A DNA stretch of 64,000 nucleotides from Paenibacillus sp. DMB20 (GTDB lineage Bacteria; Bacillota; Bacilli; Paenibacillales; Paenibacillaceae): positions 62,001 to 126,000 of the forward strand of contig NZ_LAZU01000051.1 in assembly GCF_000987955.1 (NCBI RefSeq), given 5' to 3'. The first letter of the stretch is position 1; each line of letters starts with the position of its first letter. Both the position numbers and the translations under genes were made by a program. Below the pieces are notes generated by a model. The model saw nothing but the letters and a program-made list of their open reading frames with translations. It was not told the origin of the DNA and made no database searches. This document shows positions 19,926-30,226 of the stretch, piece by piece.

Positions 19926-21311
19926 ATGAAAAAGATAGCATGGTCGAAAGGTTGGATTGTCGCGGTATTGATGATCGCGCTTGTGGCGGCAGGGTGCTCC
20001 AACGGGGGCGGTGCCGGACAGACAGCGGATGGGGGAGGCCAAGCCGCCTCCGGGGAGACCAAGGAGCCGAAGACCGCGGGGGAGAAAGTTGAAATTACGC
20101 TGGGTTACTACTCTGACGGAAAGTCCGACGCCAAAATGAAACAGCTGATCGATGCATTCATGGAAAAGCACCCCAATATCAAAGTATCTCCGCAAAGCGC
20201 GCCTTACGGCCAGTTTTTTCAAAAGCTGGATACGCAGATCGCAGCCGGAAAAGCGCCCGATGTATGGTTGTCCGACGGCGTGTACGTGATGAAATATGCG
20301 GAGCGCGGCGCGGTAAGGGATCTGTCGGAATGGATTGCGAAGGACCTGAACAAAGATGAATATTACGGGCTTGATTTCAACAAGGATTCGAGCGGAAAGT
20401 ACTGGGGGGTTCCGCAAGGCATTCAGGTGGCCGCCCTGTACTATAACAAGGATATGTTCGATAAAGCCGGCGTAGCCTACCCGACGGAAGATTGGACTTG
20501 GGAGGATTTGAAGGCGGCGGCCGCCAAACTGACCGTTGACGCCAAGGGAGCGACGGCGGATCAAGCCGGATTTGATCCGGCTAACGTAAACCAGTTCGGC
20601 CTGACCTTTTTCAGCATAACCGAAGGCTGGTTCTCGCTTTTGAAATCCTACGGCGGCGGGGTGATCGATCCATCCGGGCAAAAGTCGATCATTCAGTCTC
20701 CCGGAAACAAGGCGGCGTTCGAATGGATCGTTGACGGCATGAAAAAGGGAATCATTACGGATCCGGTGGATTTGAAGAGCTTCCAAAGCGCTACGGCGGT
20801 GTTCCCCAGCGGCTCCGCGGCCATGAGGATCGGGATCTATGCCCGGGTGCTTGCGGCCAACGAGGCGGGTCTGAATTATGACGTTACCCTGCTGCCGAAA
20901 GGACCTGAGGGCAAGCGGGTGTCGCCGGTCATCGCCAATTCGTGGGTCATCAATCAAAAATCAAGCGATGCCGAGGCGCAGGCTGCCTGGGAATGGGTGA
21001 AATATTGGGCTACGGAAGACGATGTGCAAAAGCAGTGGGCAGAGCTGGGGGAAGCGGTCCCCGTTAAAAAATCGGTTGCCGAGTCCGACGTGTTCTTGAA
21101 GTTCAGCGACCGTCCATCCAACCGTCAGGCTTTCCTGGACAGCCTGAAATTCGCGGAAACGCTCGATATGAATGCCGTTTGGGAAGAGTGGGTCGACAAA
21201 TTCAACGAAAACGCCCTGCGCGCATTTCTCGGAGAAGCTTCCATCGATGAAGCGCTGGCGGGAGCGGATAAAGACGTGCAGCGCGTGCTCGATGATTTCT
21301 ACAAGAAATAA
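19926..21311 (+). CDS. Sugar ABC transporter substrate-binding lipoprotein
   Basis: This 461-residue extracellular solute-binding protein (family 1, CUT1 type) starts with a lipoprotein signal ending ALVAAGC, with Cys24 lipidated. The mature protein shows FMEKHPNIKVSPQSAPYGQF, KAPDVWLSD and WGVPQGIQVAALYYNKDMF, the usual pattern of binding proteins for oligosaccharides or glycosides. ATG 19926 follows AAAGGGG. It heads an operon with two permeases and sugar-modifying enzymes, and is divergent from the YesMN pair. The ligand cannot be read from sequence. Confidence 0.92.
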   Translation: MKKIAWSKGWIVAVLMIALVAAGCSNGGGAGQTADGGGQAASGETKEPKTAGEKVEITLGYYSDGKSDAKMKQLIDAFMEKHPNIKVSPQSAPYGQFFQKLDTQIAAGKAPDVWLSDGVYVMKYAERGAVRDLSEWIAKDLNKDEYYGLDFNKDSSGKYWGVPQGIQVAALYYNKDMFDKAGVAYPTEDWTWEDLKAAAAKLTVDAKGATADQAGFDPANVNQFGLTFFSITEGWFSLLKSYGGGVIDPSGQKSIIQSPGNKAAFEWIVDGMKKGIITDPVDLKSFQSATAVFPSGSAAMRIGIYARVLAANEAGLNYDVTLLPKGPEGKRVSPVIANSWVINQKSSDAEAQAAWEWVKYWATEDDVQKQWAELGEAVPVKKSVAESDVFLKFSDRPSNRQAFLDSLKFAETLDMNAVWEEWVDKFNENALRAFLGEASIDEALAGADKDVQRVLDDFYKK

Positions 21312-21340
21312 TAGATGAATCTTTGAAAGGCGGGATCGAA

Positions 21341-22294
21341 ATGAGCCGTGTCATCAGCGAGAAACCGAGCGTGCCTGGAATACCGGCTCGGAAAAGACGC
21401 AAATCGTACCAAGCCGAGGGGAGATGGGGCCTGCTCATGGTCTCCCCTTATTTACTGCATTTTATCGTATTTGTCGCAGGGCCGCTGGCCGCATCGTTGT
21501 ATTTCAGCTTGTCCGAGTACGATATGCTGAACCCGCCCAAATGGAACGGACTTGAGAATTATAACCGGCTGTTCGGCGATGAACTGTTCTGGAAATCCCT
21601 TTGGAACACCTTGTATTTTGCCGTTCTGTTTGTTCCCCTCCAAACGATCCTCGCTCTGGTATTGGCGGTTGTGCTGAACCAGAAGCTCAAGGGGCTCAAG
21701 CTGTTCCGGATGGCGCATTTTATCCCGGTCATATCTTCCTGGACCGTGATTCTGTACGTGGCGGACGCCATCTTTAATCCGAGGTTCGGTTTTGCGAACG
21801 CGATATTGAACAAGCTCGGCCTGGAACCCCAACGCTGGCTTCAGGATGCAGACCTTGCGATTCCGCTCCTTGTCCTGATCGCGGTATGGAAGGGCGTCGG
21901 ATACATTATGGTGATCTATCTTGCCGGTTTGCAAAGCGTCCCCGGCGATTTGTACGAAGCATCCGAAATCGACGGGGCGGGCGCATTCCGGAGGTTTACC
22001 CGAATCACGCTGCCGATGATATCGGGGACGACGTTTCTGGTCATTATTTTGAGCACCATCTCCACCTTTCAGGCCTTCGAACAGATTTACGTTCTGACGG
22101 GGGGAGGCCAGATTGGGGCAGCGGGGGGCCCAAACCATTCGACATTGGTCCTAATGCTGTATCTGTACCGCGAAGGGTTCACTTATATGCGCATGGGCTA
22201 TGCGTCCGCCCTGTCGTGGGTGCTGTTCATGATCCTGTTCGTGCTTACGCTGATCCAGCTGTCGCTGCAGAAAAAATGGGTGCATTACCAGTGA
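21341..22294 (+). CDS. Sugar ABC transporter permease (MalF/UgpA type)
   Basis: This 317-residue inner permease has six predicted membrane segments (first LLMVSPYLLHFIVFVAGPLA) and the EAA loop YEASEIDGAGAFRRFTRITLPM that contacts the ATPase. It begins 30 bp after the binding-protein gene and 47 bp before the second permease. No ATPase gene is present here; CUT1 systems in this group usually share an MsmX-type ATPase encoded elsewhere. Confidence 0.93.
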   Translation: MSRVISEKPSVPGIPARKRRKSYQAEGRWGLLMVSPYLLHFIVFVAGPLAASLYFSLSEYDMLNPPKWNGLENYNRLFGDELFWKSLWNTLYFAVLFVPLQTILALVLAVVLNQKLKGLKLFRMAHFIPVISSWTVILYVADAIFNPRFGFANAILNKLGLEPQRWLQDADLAIPLLVLIAVWKGVGYIMVIYLAGLQSVPGDLYEASEIDGAGAFRRFTRITLPMISGTTFLVIILSTISTFQAFEQIYVLTGGGQIGAAGGPNHSTLVLMLYLYREGFTYMRMGYASALSWVLFMILFVLTLIQLSLQKKWVHYQ

Positions 22295-22340
22295 GGGAGC
22301 CGCTTCGACAGCCGTGCTCTCTTTGGAAAGGAGGATTCCG

Positions 22341-23166
22341 ATGAAACACAGGAGATGGGTCCGGGGACTGGGCTATGCGGCCATCATCATGAGCTCGCTG
22401 ATCATGATCGTTCCTTTTTTGACCGCGGTCATGAACTCATTGAAAACGTACAAGGAATACACCTCGGTTCCCCCCAAATGGATACCTGACGCTTTTCAGT
22501 GGTCGAATTACTCCGAGGTGCTCGGCTTGGGAAGCTTCGGCCAATATATCGGCAACAGTTTTTTATGTGTCCCTGTTATCGGTGGCCGGTTCGCTGCTGT
22601 CCTGCTCCATGGTCGGATATGCGTTTGCGAGGCTCCGGTTTCCGCTGAAAAACGCGCTCTTCGTCATGGTTCTCGGAACGATGATGATTCCGCCGGTGGT
22701 CATCATTATCCCGCATTTTATTATTTTCAATCATTTGAACATGCTCGATACGCTGACCCCGCTGTGGGTGATCGAATGGCTGGCCCAGCCCTTCGGCATC
22801 TTTCTGATGAGGCAGGCCTTTCTGAATATACCGAAGGAGTATGAGGAGTCCGCCAAAATGGAAGGATGCAATCCGTTTCAAATTTATGCGAGGATTTTCC
22901 TGCCGATGACCTTGCCGACGCTGGCTACGCTTGCCATCTTTACGTTTATGGGAAAATGGAACGAAATTTTGTCGCCCGTCATTTATCTGACGAGCAATGA
23001 GAAATTTACGCTTCCCGTCGGCATTCTCTCGCTGGGCGGCCAATGGGTAGGCAACGAGCAGCTGATGGTGGCGGCCGCTTGATCAGTCTCGTCCCGATTT
23101 TGCTGGTTTTTTTTGTTCGCCGAGAAATATTTTGTGCAAAATCATGCTTCGTCGGGGATTAAGTAA
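22341..23166 (+). CDS. Sugar ABC transporter permease (MalG type, three frame breaks)
   Basis: This is the partner permease, ATG 22341 behind GGAAAGGAGG, with the EAA loop EYEESAKMEGCNPFQIYARIFLPM. Three indels interrupt it. Six T at 22559-22564 should be five (GNSFYVSLLSVAG). One base is missing near 23077 (QLMVAAALIS). Eight T at 23107-23114 should be seven (LLVFLFAEKYFVQNHASSGIK). The corrected protein has 274 residues and stops at TAA 23164-23166. The pattern suggests read errors rather than decay. Confidence 0.9.
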
Positions 23167-23214
23167 TCCCTGCTTTTGGATGAAATCAGACTTTGAACTG
23201 GGGAGGCAAACGGA

Positions 23215-24099
23215 ATGAAAATTGCGGCATTCAGCGGTTCCTTGATGGATTGCGGCATTCGGGAAGCGATGGAAATCACGGCCAAGCTTGGCCTGGAAGG
23301 AATAGAAATCGCCTGCAGGGAGCCGCACCTGACACCGGTTTCCACGGCGCGGCATGTTATGGAAATCGGCAGGTTTGCCGAGGAATACGGACTTTCCATT
23401 CCCGCGCTCGCCGGATACGCCGGCCATTTCAGCGAACGCAGCGACGGGGAATGCGAGCAGGCGCTGGACGATTTCCGGAGGCTGCTTGAACACGCTTCGC
23501 TTCTTAAAAGCGATAACATACGCATTTTTCAGGGCGGACCCCATGCTTTTATGGCGGATGAGACGCACTACGAGAGGGCCGCGCTCTGGCTGCGAAAATG
23601 CTCGGAAGAAGCTCGCCGATACGGAAAAACGATCCTCTTGGAAATTCATAATGCCAGTCTGGTGGAAACGCCGGATGCCGCGATCAAACTCCTGGACATG
23701 ATCGGAGAGGACAATATCGGCATGATTCACGATGCGGGCAATATGTATATTACCGATACCGATTATGGAAAAGAATCCGTACGGCAGCTGGGCTCCCGGC
23801 TTACGCATGTGCATGTGAAGGACGAGAAGCGGATACCGTCAGCGGGAGCGCCGGGCACGTTTGCGAACCGCACAAGGCATGGGATGGAGCATTTTCTGCA
23901 GTGCAGGCTGGGGGAAGGGGAAGTCGATCATCGCGAATTGTTTGAAGCTTTGATCGAGAACGGTTATTCGGGATGGATCACGCTGGAATGCGCCGCCCCG
24001 TTTCCTCCGGTGGAAAGATTGGCGTACGATTTTGAAGTGGTGAAGCGCTGGCTGAGGGAAACGGCTCTAGGGAAGGAGGCGAATAGCGGCAATGGCTAA
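23215..24099 (+). CDS. Sugar phosphate isomerase/epimerase-like TIM barrel
   Basis: This 294-residue AP endonuclease 2-fold protein belongs to the group that includes inosose dehydratase (IolE), IolI and xylose isomerase-like enzymes. Metal-site motifs include ILLEIHNASLVETP, MIHDAGNM and LTHVHVKDEKR, with the final acidic residue in GWITLECAAP. It lies 48 bp after the permease gene and overlaps the following oxidoreductase by 8 bp. The context implies modification of the imported sugar; the exact reaction is unknown. Confidence 0.88.
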   Translation: MKIAAFSGSLMDCGIREAMEITAKLGLEGIEIACREPHLTPVSTARHVMEIGRFAEEYGLSIPALAGYAGHFSERSDGECEQALDDFRRLLEHASLLKSDNIRIFQGGPHAFMADETHYERAALWLRKCSEEARRYGKTILLEIHNASLVETPDAAIKLLDMIGEDNIGMIHDAGNMYITDTDYGKESVRQLGSRLTHVHVKDEKRIPSAGAPGTFANRTRHGMEHFLQCRLGEGEVDHRELFEALIENGYSGWITLECAAPFPPVERLAYDFEVVKRWLRETALGKEANSGNG

Positions 24100-25103
24100 A
24101 ATGAATTTTTCAATCATCGGCTGCCAGCATGCGCACATCGGCATTTTTATAGAAGAGATGCTGTCTATTGGTCATCACTGCACGGGAATTTACGAGCCGG
24201 ACAACCGCCTTTTGGCAGAGCATTTGGCGCAAAAATATGGGCTCCCTCTTGCCGGGGATCCCGAAACGCTGCTGGCTGCCGACGTGGTCGGCTGCGCCTC
24301 GGTAAACCAGGAAAAGATGGACGTGATCGAGCTGTGCGAGCGGCATGGCAAGCCGATCATGATCGATAAACCGGCGGTAACGTCCCGTGAGGGGCTGGAT
24401 AGGCTGCGCCGCGTGTTTGAGCGCGGTCGGATCCAGGTCGGCATGCTGCTTACCGAACGGTTCCGTCCGGAGATCCGGCTGGCCAGGGAATGGATCGAAA
24501 GAGGGGAGCTCGGCGAGCTTGTGCATATCTCCATGCGGAAGCCGCACCGGTTGAACCCGGAAAGCCGTCCGGCCTGGCATTTTTCCAAAGATCAATCCGG
24601 CGGCATTATCATAGACTTGCTGGTCCATGATTTCGATTTGCTTCGTTTCTTCACCGGGCAGGAAGTGTCTTCGTCAAGCGGCTTTATGTCCAAGAGCATG
24701 TTGCCGGAGCACCCGACGTTTTTATGATGCCGCCGGCTTGCAGGTCGTCATGGATCAAGGGATAACCGCCCAGCTGTATGCCGATTGGCACACTCCGCCG
24801 ACATGCTGGACCTGGGGAGACGGAAGGATTTTTCTGACGGGAACCCGGGGAACCGCCGAGATCAGACTGGAGGGGGATCCTTTTCTGGGCCAAGGCGGCG
24901 TGGCGTTATATATGAATGCCGAAAAAGCGTGGACCCGAGCCGAAGGCATTGATGCCTTGGCCGAAACTTACGCTTCAATCACGGAAGATTTTTTAAGCCG
25001 AATCACCGGCGGCCCGCATGTTCTTAGTCATCGGGACATCCTTGCCGCGACCGAAGCCACCATAGCTGCGGATCAAACGGCAGAACGGATATGCAAAATT
25101 TAA
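24092..25103 (+). CDS. Gfo/Idh/MocA-family oxidoreductase (frameshifted)
   Basis: This is an NAD(P)-dependent sugar or inositol dehydrogenase-like protein with an N-terminal Rossmann fold and the KP motif in PIMIDKPAVTSREGL. The catalytic-region motif is GGIIIDLLVHDFDLLRF. Five T at 24719-24723 break the frame; four restore PEHPTFYDAAGLQVVMDQG and 336 residues. It overlaps the preceding TIM-barrel gene by 8 bp, so the two are coupled. The substrate is not predictable. Confidence 0.9.
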
Positions 25104-25165
25104 GGCTCCCGGCTTCGTGTATTTAAGGGCTGGCCTTTCATCATATAAAAGGAGGATCGGTCATC

Positions 25166-26179
25166 ATGAATTCCAAAGAAACAAAGGTAAGATTCGGCAT
25201 CGTCGGCTGCGGCATCATTGCGGATGTCCATGCCCGGGCCATTCAAAATAACGGTCATGCCGAGCTGGCAGCGGTGTACGACCGCGATAGGGAGAAAGCG
25301 GTCGGTTTCTGCGTCAAATATCCGGCTGAAGTATGCGGCAGCTATGATGAGCTGCTCTCCCGCAAGGATGTCGACGTTATATGCATATGTACTCCCAGCG
25401 GTCTTCACGCAGAACAAACGAAGATGGCAGCGAAGGCGGGGAAACATGTTTTTGCCGAAAAGCCGCTGGCGATCAGGCTTGAAGATGTTGATGACATGGT
25501 TTCATCGTGCCGCGAGCAGGGGGTTATCCTGTCCACCGTGTTTCCGAGGCGCATGTCTCCCCAAGCCCGGTATGCCCGCCGGTTGATCCGGGAAGGAAGG
25601 CTTGGCAGTCTCAGCCTCTGCTCAGCCTACGTGAAAATTTACCGCAGCCAGGAGTACTACGACAGTGCGGGGTGGCGCGGTACCTGGGACATGGACGGCG
25701 GGGGAGCCATGATGAACCAGGGGATCCATACGGTCGATCTGCTTCAATGGCTGGCCGGACCCGTGGCTTCGTTATGCGGCCGTGCACGGGCGGTGCTCCG
25801 TGATATTGAGGTGGAGGATACGGCGCTTGCCATGCTGCGGTTTGAGAGCGGAGCAATGGGGGTACTGGAAATGACGACTACCGCTTATAACGGCAAAGGA
25901 CAGCGGCTGGAAATCCACGGGGAAAAAGGAACGCTCGTCATGGAGGAGGATACGATCGTCGCTCTCGATATCGAGAATGAAACGGTGGAGCTTCCCGATT
26001 TCGAACCGTTCCGGGTCATTCCGGACGGCCATGGGAAACAGATAGCCGATATGGTAAGAGCGGTTCAGGGCGAAGAGGTAGAGCTCATTACCGGAGAGGA
26101 CGCAAGGCATTCCCTTGAAATCATACTCGGAACTTATGCTTCGTCCGAGAGCGGGAAGGAAATGGTGTTCTCAAGCTAG
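25166..26179 (+). CDS. Gfo/Idh/MocA-family oxidoreductase
   Basis: This intact 337-residue dehydrogenase has the Rossmann start FGIVGCGIIADVHARAI, the KP motif VFAEKPLAIRLEDVD and the catalytic stretch GGGAMMNQGIHTVDLLQWL. RBS AAAGGAGG precedes the ATG at 25166. It closes the plus-strand sugar operon, since a bidirectional terminator follows 14 bp later. Its close resemblance in layout to 43796-44959 suggests the two clusters handle related sugars. Confidence 0.94.
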   Translation: MNSKETKVRFGIVGCGIIADVHARAIQNNGHAELAAVYDRDREKAVGFCVKYPAEVCGSYDELLSRKDVDVICICTPSGLHAEQTKMAAKAGKHVFAEKPLAIRLEDVDDMVSSCREQGVILSTVFPRRMSPQARYARRLIREGRLGSLSLCSAYVKIYRSQEYYDSAGWRGTWDMDGGGAMMNQGIHTVDLLQWLAGPVASLCGRARAVLRDIEVEDTALAMLRFESGAMGVLEMTTTAYNGKGQRLEIHGEKGTLVMEEDTIVALDIENETVELPDFEPFRVIPDGHGKQIADMVRAVQGEEVELITGEDARHSLEIILGTYASSESGKEMVFSS

Positions 26180-26192
26180 ATCCGATAACGAT

Positions 26193-26238
26193 AAAAAGCC
26201 TAATGCGCCGGCTTGTAAAGCTGTGGCATTAGGCTTTT
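26193..26238. terminator. Bidirectional terminator between convergent genes
   Basis: AAAAGCCTAATGC pairs with GCATTAGGCTTTT. It ends the plus-strand sugar operon and, read in reverse, the minus-strand TIM-barrel transcript. Confidence 0.88.
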
Positions 26239-26251
26239 ATGTCGTGCGCGT

Positions 26252-27092
26252 TTATTTCAGGCCCGCCGCCCCAAAAACCTTGTCAAATCCGTCCCGTGAA
26301 CGGGCGGCAAGAACTTCGGGGGACTCGGCGGGAGCGCCGGGAGTCAGGACTTCCTGCGCCACCGGACCGGCATATCCGATGTGATGAAGCCCTCTCAAAA
26401 AACCGGCAAGATCGATCACGCCTTCTCCCGGGTACAGCCGGTCGTTGTCCAGAACCTCCTCGACCGGGACGTCCTTCGCGTCATTAATATGTACATGAAC
26501 GATCTGGTCCGCTCTTAACCCGGCGATATCCTCCGTATTCATCCCGTTGGTGTACCAGTGATAAGAGTCGAACAAAAGGCCGACATTCGGTTCGTTAATG
26601 GCCGCGATCCAGTCCAAGGTTTCTTCAAGGCTCCAAATGAAAGGATTTTTCCACTGGGTCCGCAAATGGTGCGGACCTACGAATTCCAGGCCGAGACGGA
26701 TGCCGTAAGCACCGAGAATGCTCGCGCACAACCGGAGCCGGGAGGTCGCGACAGCCATGAAATGAGCCGCCGGGTAATCCGTGGAAGGCAAAATATACGT
26801 GCAGCAGCGCGTGCATCCGAGTGCGGCTGCCGCGGCTGCCGATGCAGGAAGCTGCTTCAGGCCCTCCAAAAAACGTTTCTTCCCCTGCCCTCCATTCCAC
26901 CGGCAGTCCGATCGAGCCGACGGTGAGCTTCAGGGACTGGAGACGTTCCGCAGCCGCTTCGGCCCCCAGCCGATCAATCAGGGATTTGGCATCAAGATCG
27001 ACGCTCTGAAATCCGTGTCGCGAGGCGATGTCCATCAGCTGCTCCTCGTTTTCAATCGCGCCCAAACCGGCACTCGTTAATCCTCTAAGCAT
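26252..27092 (-). CDS. Sugar phosphate isomerase/epimerase-like TIM barrel (frameshifted)
   Basis: This AP endonuclease 2-type TIM barrel of about 279 residues has the metal-binding motifs LGLEFVGPHHLRT, VGLLFDSYHWYTNG and IVHVHINDAKD. ATG 27092 is preferred over ATG 27107 because GGGGGAA lies just upstream of it, inside the earlier candidate. Six A at 26868-26873 break the frame; five restore GEETFLEGLKQLPASAAAA. It follows the M42 peptidase gene almost directly, so both form one minus-strand operon. The substrate is unknown. Confidence 0.87.
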
Positions 27093-27108
27093 TTCAGGTT
27101 CCCCCATT

Positions 27109-28182
27109 CTACGCCCGATCCAGAATCGTATTCAGCGTCGTGCGGTCCAGCCCCTTGACCAGCTTGATCAGCAGTTCTTTTGCCGCTTCGTAGTCATCCG
27201 TGTGAATGATGGAAGAGGAAGTATGAATGTACCGGGAGCAGATGCCGATGATGGTGGACGGCACGCCGATTCCGCTCAGGTGCACTTGACCCGCATCGGT
27301 TCCTCCGGGGGACACGAAATACTGGTATTTGATCTTGTTGGTCTCCGCCGTATCCTGCACGTATTCGACCATGCCGCGGTGCGTGAGCATCGTCGGGTCG
27401 AATATGCGGAGCAGCGCGCCCTGTCCGAGCTGTCCGAACTGGCTCTTGTCGCCCATCATATCGTTTGCCGCGCTGGCGTCAAGACCGAAGAAAATGTCCG
27501 GCTGGATCAGATTGGCCGAAGTCCGCGCTCCCCGCAGACCGAGTTCCTCCTGGACCGTGGCACCGGCAAATACCGTGTTAGGAAGGTTTTCGCCGTGAAG
27601 AGCCTTGACAAGCTCAATCGCCAGTCCGACGCCGTAACGGTTATCCCAGGCTTTGGCCATAATTTTCTTCGGGTTGGCAAGCGGCGTAAATTGGCAAATC
27701 GGCACGATCTGCTGTCCCGGCCGGATACCGAACGACTCGGCTTCGGCTTTATCGTCGGCACCGATATCGATGTACATTGTTTTGATGTCGACGGGTTTGC
27801 TCCGCGTGGCTTCGTCAAGCAGATGCGTTGGAATCGAGCCGACGACGCCGATGATCGGACCGCGATCGGTAATGATCTGAAGGCGCTGGGCAAGTACGGC
27901 CTGGCTCCACCAGCCGCCGAGCGGCTGAAACCGGATCATGCCGGCTTCGGTAATGCCGGTGACCATAAACCCGACCTCGTCCATGTGTCCGGCAACCATG
28001 ACCCGTGGCCCTTCATCATTGCCGCGAAGAACCGCGAAAATGCTGCCCAAACGGTCCTGCACGAATTCTTCTGTATATGCGGATAAGGCATCTTTTACCC
28101 AGGAACGCAGTTCCCGTTCAAAGCCCGGAGCCGCAGGGAATTCCGTCAGCGTGCGCAGCAGCTCCATCGTGGATTGATTCAT
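27109..28182 (-). CDS. M42-family metallopeptidase
   Basis: This 357-residue cytosolic aminopeptidase or endoglucanase-like M42 enzyme has two metals. Visible ligand motifs are MVAGHMDEVGFMV, KAWDNRYGVGLAIEL, GATVQEELGLRGA and FGLDASAANDM, with a final His in SSSIIHTDDYEA. ATG 28182 after AAAGGAGC is chosen; the frame extends to 28245 but without a ribosome site. It is the first gene of a short minus-strand operon with the TIM-barrel gene. Confidence 0.93.
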   Translation of the reverse strand: MNQSTMELLRTLTEFPAAPGFERELRSWVKDALSAYTEEFVQDRLGSIFAVLRGNDEGPRVMVAGHMDEVGFMVTGITEAGMIRFQPLGGWWSQAVLAQRLQIITDRGPIIGVVGSIPTHLLDEATRSKPVDIKTMYIDIGADDKAEAESFGIRPGQQIVPICQFTPLANPKKIMAKAWDNRYGVGLAIELVKALHGENLPNTVFAGATVQEELGLRGARTSANLIQPDIFFGLDASAANDMMGDKSQFGQLGQGALLRIFDPTMLTHRGMVEYVQDTAETNKIKYQYFVSPGGTDAGQVHLSGIGVPSTIIGICSRYIHTSSSIIHTDDYEAAKELLIKLVKGLDRTTLNTILDRA

Positions 28183-28379
28183 GCGTGTTCGCTCCTTTTT
28201 CTGGATGTTATGTATAAGATTCTTCTCTAGTATGCTCTCCTCCATGAAAAAAGTCCATGGCGAATCCCGTTCTTTGCTTGCGTTTGCCGAACGTCTTTTT
28301 TTAACCAGGTACCTGTGTCCGCCGAGCCGAATACAATGGAGGTATCAAGAACCGCGTATGCCGGAGAAAGGGGCGGAGC

Positions 28380-28493
28380 ATGGACCGCTTGACGATTAAA
28401 CCGAACGCCGAGCTTGGCGATGGCAGGGAGCTTATGCTCATTTTGGTGCTCTTTATTTTATTGGTCGTTCTGCTGATGTTGGTTTTTATTTGA
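28380..28493 (+). CDS. Small YjcZ-like membrane protein
   Basis: This 37-residue ORF starts at ATG 28380 behind GGGGCGGAG and ends at TGA 28491. It has a polar N-terminus (MDRLTIKPNAELGDGREL) and one hydrophobic helix made almost only of Leu, Val, Ile and Phe. That is the layout of YjcZ-type small sporulation membrane proteins. A terminator follows 25 bp downstream and the spoVA operon comes next. Family membership is inferred from composition. Confidence 0.6.
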   Translation: MDRLTIKPNAELGDGRELMLILVLFILLVVLLMLVFI

Positions 28494-28518
28494 TCCCGAA
28501 CGAAAATGATTCTTTCGG

Positions 28519-28555
28519 ACAGTCCCGGGCTTCATGCCTTGGGGCTGTTTTTAAT
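28519..28555 (+). terminator. Terminator after the small membrane protein gene
   Basis: ACAGTCCC pairs with GGGGCTGT (one G-T pair) around a 17-base loop, followed by TTTTT. Confidence 0.65.
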
Positions 28556-28711
28556 ATGAGAAAGTGTAAACCACCCGGATTCGGGCTCTTTCTTATTATG
28601 GATGATTTACCAAACATAAAGGAAGCCAATTCAAACCATAATGATATCGAGTGAAATGTCCATAATCTCCACACTGTGAAAGAAACACATACTTAGCCGG
28701 AGGTGTAGGAA

Positions 28712-29210
28712 TTGCCAAACTCCAAGAATAAATCCCAGTCCAAGTTAAGCTCGATGAGTCCGGAAGAATACAAAGCGATCGCCAAAAAGCATGAGCCGCC
28801 GCACGGCATTTTTAAAAACTGCCTGAAGGCTTTTTTGGTCGGCGGATTGATATGCGTGATCGGACAAGGGATTCAGCAGTTTTTTTATGTCCGTTTTCGA
28901 TATGAGCACAAAAGAAGCAAGCAGTCCAACGGTTGCGGTGCTCATTATCATTTCCGTTATTCTTACCAGCATGGGCGTTTACGATAAAATCGCGCAGTGG
29001 GCCGGCGCGGGGACGGCGGTTCCCGTAACGGGATTCGCCAACTCCATGTGTTCGGCCGCGCTGGAACACCGGGCGGAGGGACTGGTGCTCGGCGTCGGCG
29101 CCAGCATGTTCAAGCTTGCAGGCTCCGTTATTGTGTTCGGTACGGTAGCCGCCTTTATTGTCGGCATCATTTACGCCCTTCTGGGCGTAGGGGGAGGACA
29201 TGGAGGATGA
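28712..29210 (+). CDS. spoVAC: Stage V sporulation protein AC (frameshifted)
   Basis: SpoVAC is part of the inner-membrane channel that moves dipicolinic acid into the forespore and out again at germination. The TTG at 28712 follows GGAGGTG at good spacing, and MSPEEYKAIAKKHEPP is a family signature. Seven T at 28880-28886 break the frame; six restore GQGIQQFFMSVFDMSTKEAS and 165 residues with several membrane helices. The stop overlaps the spoVAD start (ATGA). Confidence 0.94.
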
Positions 29211-30221
29211 AGGTAACGGGACAAACCTGGAAGTTTGAGAACAAACCCGTCATTCTCGGGGCCTCCTCCATCGTCGGTCCTGAAGAGGGGGAAGGTCCGC
29301 TGGCCGAGGACTTCGATTATATTTACGACAACATCGAAATCAACGAAAAGACCTGGGAAAAGGGGGAGCGTCGCCTGCTGGAGGATGCCGCCAAAACAGC
29401 TCTTGAGCTTTCGGGCATCACGGAAGAGCAGCTTCAGTTTTTTTGTCGGAGGGGACTTGATGAACCAGATCATCAGCAGCTCCTTTGCGGCCCGGAAAAT
29501 GGGCGTTCCCTATATTGGCGTATTCGGGGCCTGCTCTACCTCGATGGAAAGCCTCGCCATGGCTTCCCTGATGGTGGACTCCGGTGCGGCTCAATATGCG
29601 ATGGCCGGTACTGCCAGCCACAACTGTACGGTAGAGAAGCAGTTCCGTTACCCGACGGAATACGGCTCGCAGAAACCGCCGTACGCGCAGTATACGATTA
29701 CCGGTGCCGGCTGCTCCGTCGTATCCGCCCAAGGGACCGGTCCGCAAATCACGTACGCCACGATCGGCAAGGTCATGGACCTTGGCATCAAGGATCCGTT
29801 TAATATGGGGACGGCGATGGCGCCGGCGGCTGCCGACACCATATCCGCCCACATGAAGGATACGGGAAGGACCCCGGGGTATTACGATCTTATTGTAACC
29901 GGAGATTTGGCGTCGGTAGGCCTGCCCATTGCGAAGGAGCTTCTTCAGAAAGAAGGGATCCGCATGGAGGAGACCGACTTTAGGGATTGCGGTCTTATGA
30001 TTTACGACCGGGACAAACAGAAATACGTTTTGGCCGGCGGCAGCGGATGCGGCTGCTCGGCGGTCGTGACCTACGGTCATATTTTAAAGCGGATGCGCCG
30101 CGGCGAGCTGAAAAAAGTGCTGGTTGTCGCCACGGGGGCCTTGCTCTCGCCGTTGTCCTACCAGCAAGGGGAGAGTATTCCTTGCATCGCGCATGCGGTA
30201 GCTTTGGAGATGGGAGGTTAA
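29207..30221 (+). CDS. spoVAD: Stage V sporulation protein AD (frameshifted)
   Basis: SpoVAD is the thiolase-like, DPA-binding subunit on the spore inner membrane. Motifs include KPVILGASSIVGPEEGEGPL at the start, GVFGACSTSMESLAMASLMV around the thiolase-fold cysteine, and a C-terminal IAHAVALEM. Seven T at 29438-29444 break the frame; six restore EEQLQFFVGGDLMNQIISS and 337 residues. It is coupled by overlap to spoVAC and followed after 5 bp by spoVAEb. Confidence 0.95.
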
Positions 30222-30226
30222 CAGGC

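Noticed and set aside
21341..23166. A missing ABC ATPase gene as evidence of deletion
   Set aside because: CUT1 sugar operons in this group normally lack an ATPase gene and use a shared one.
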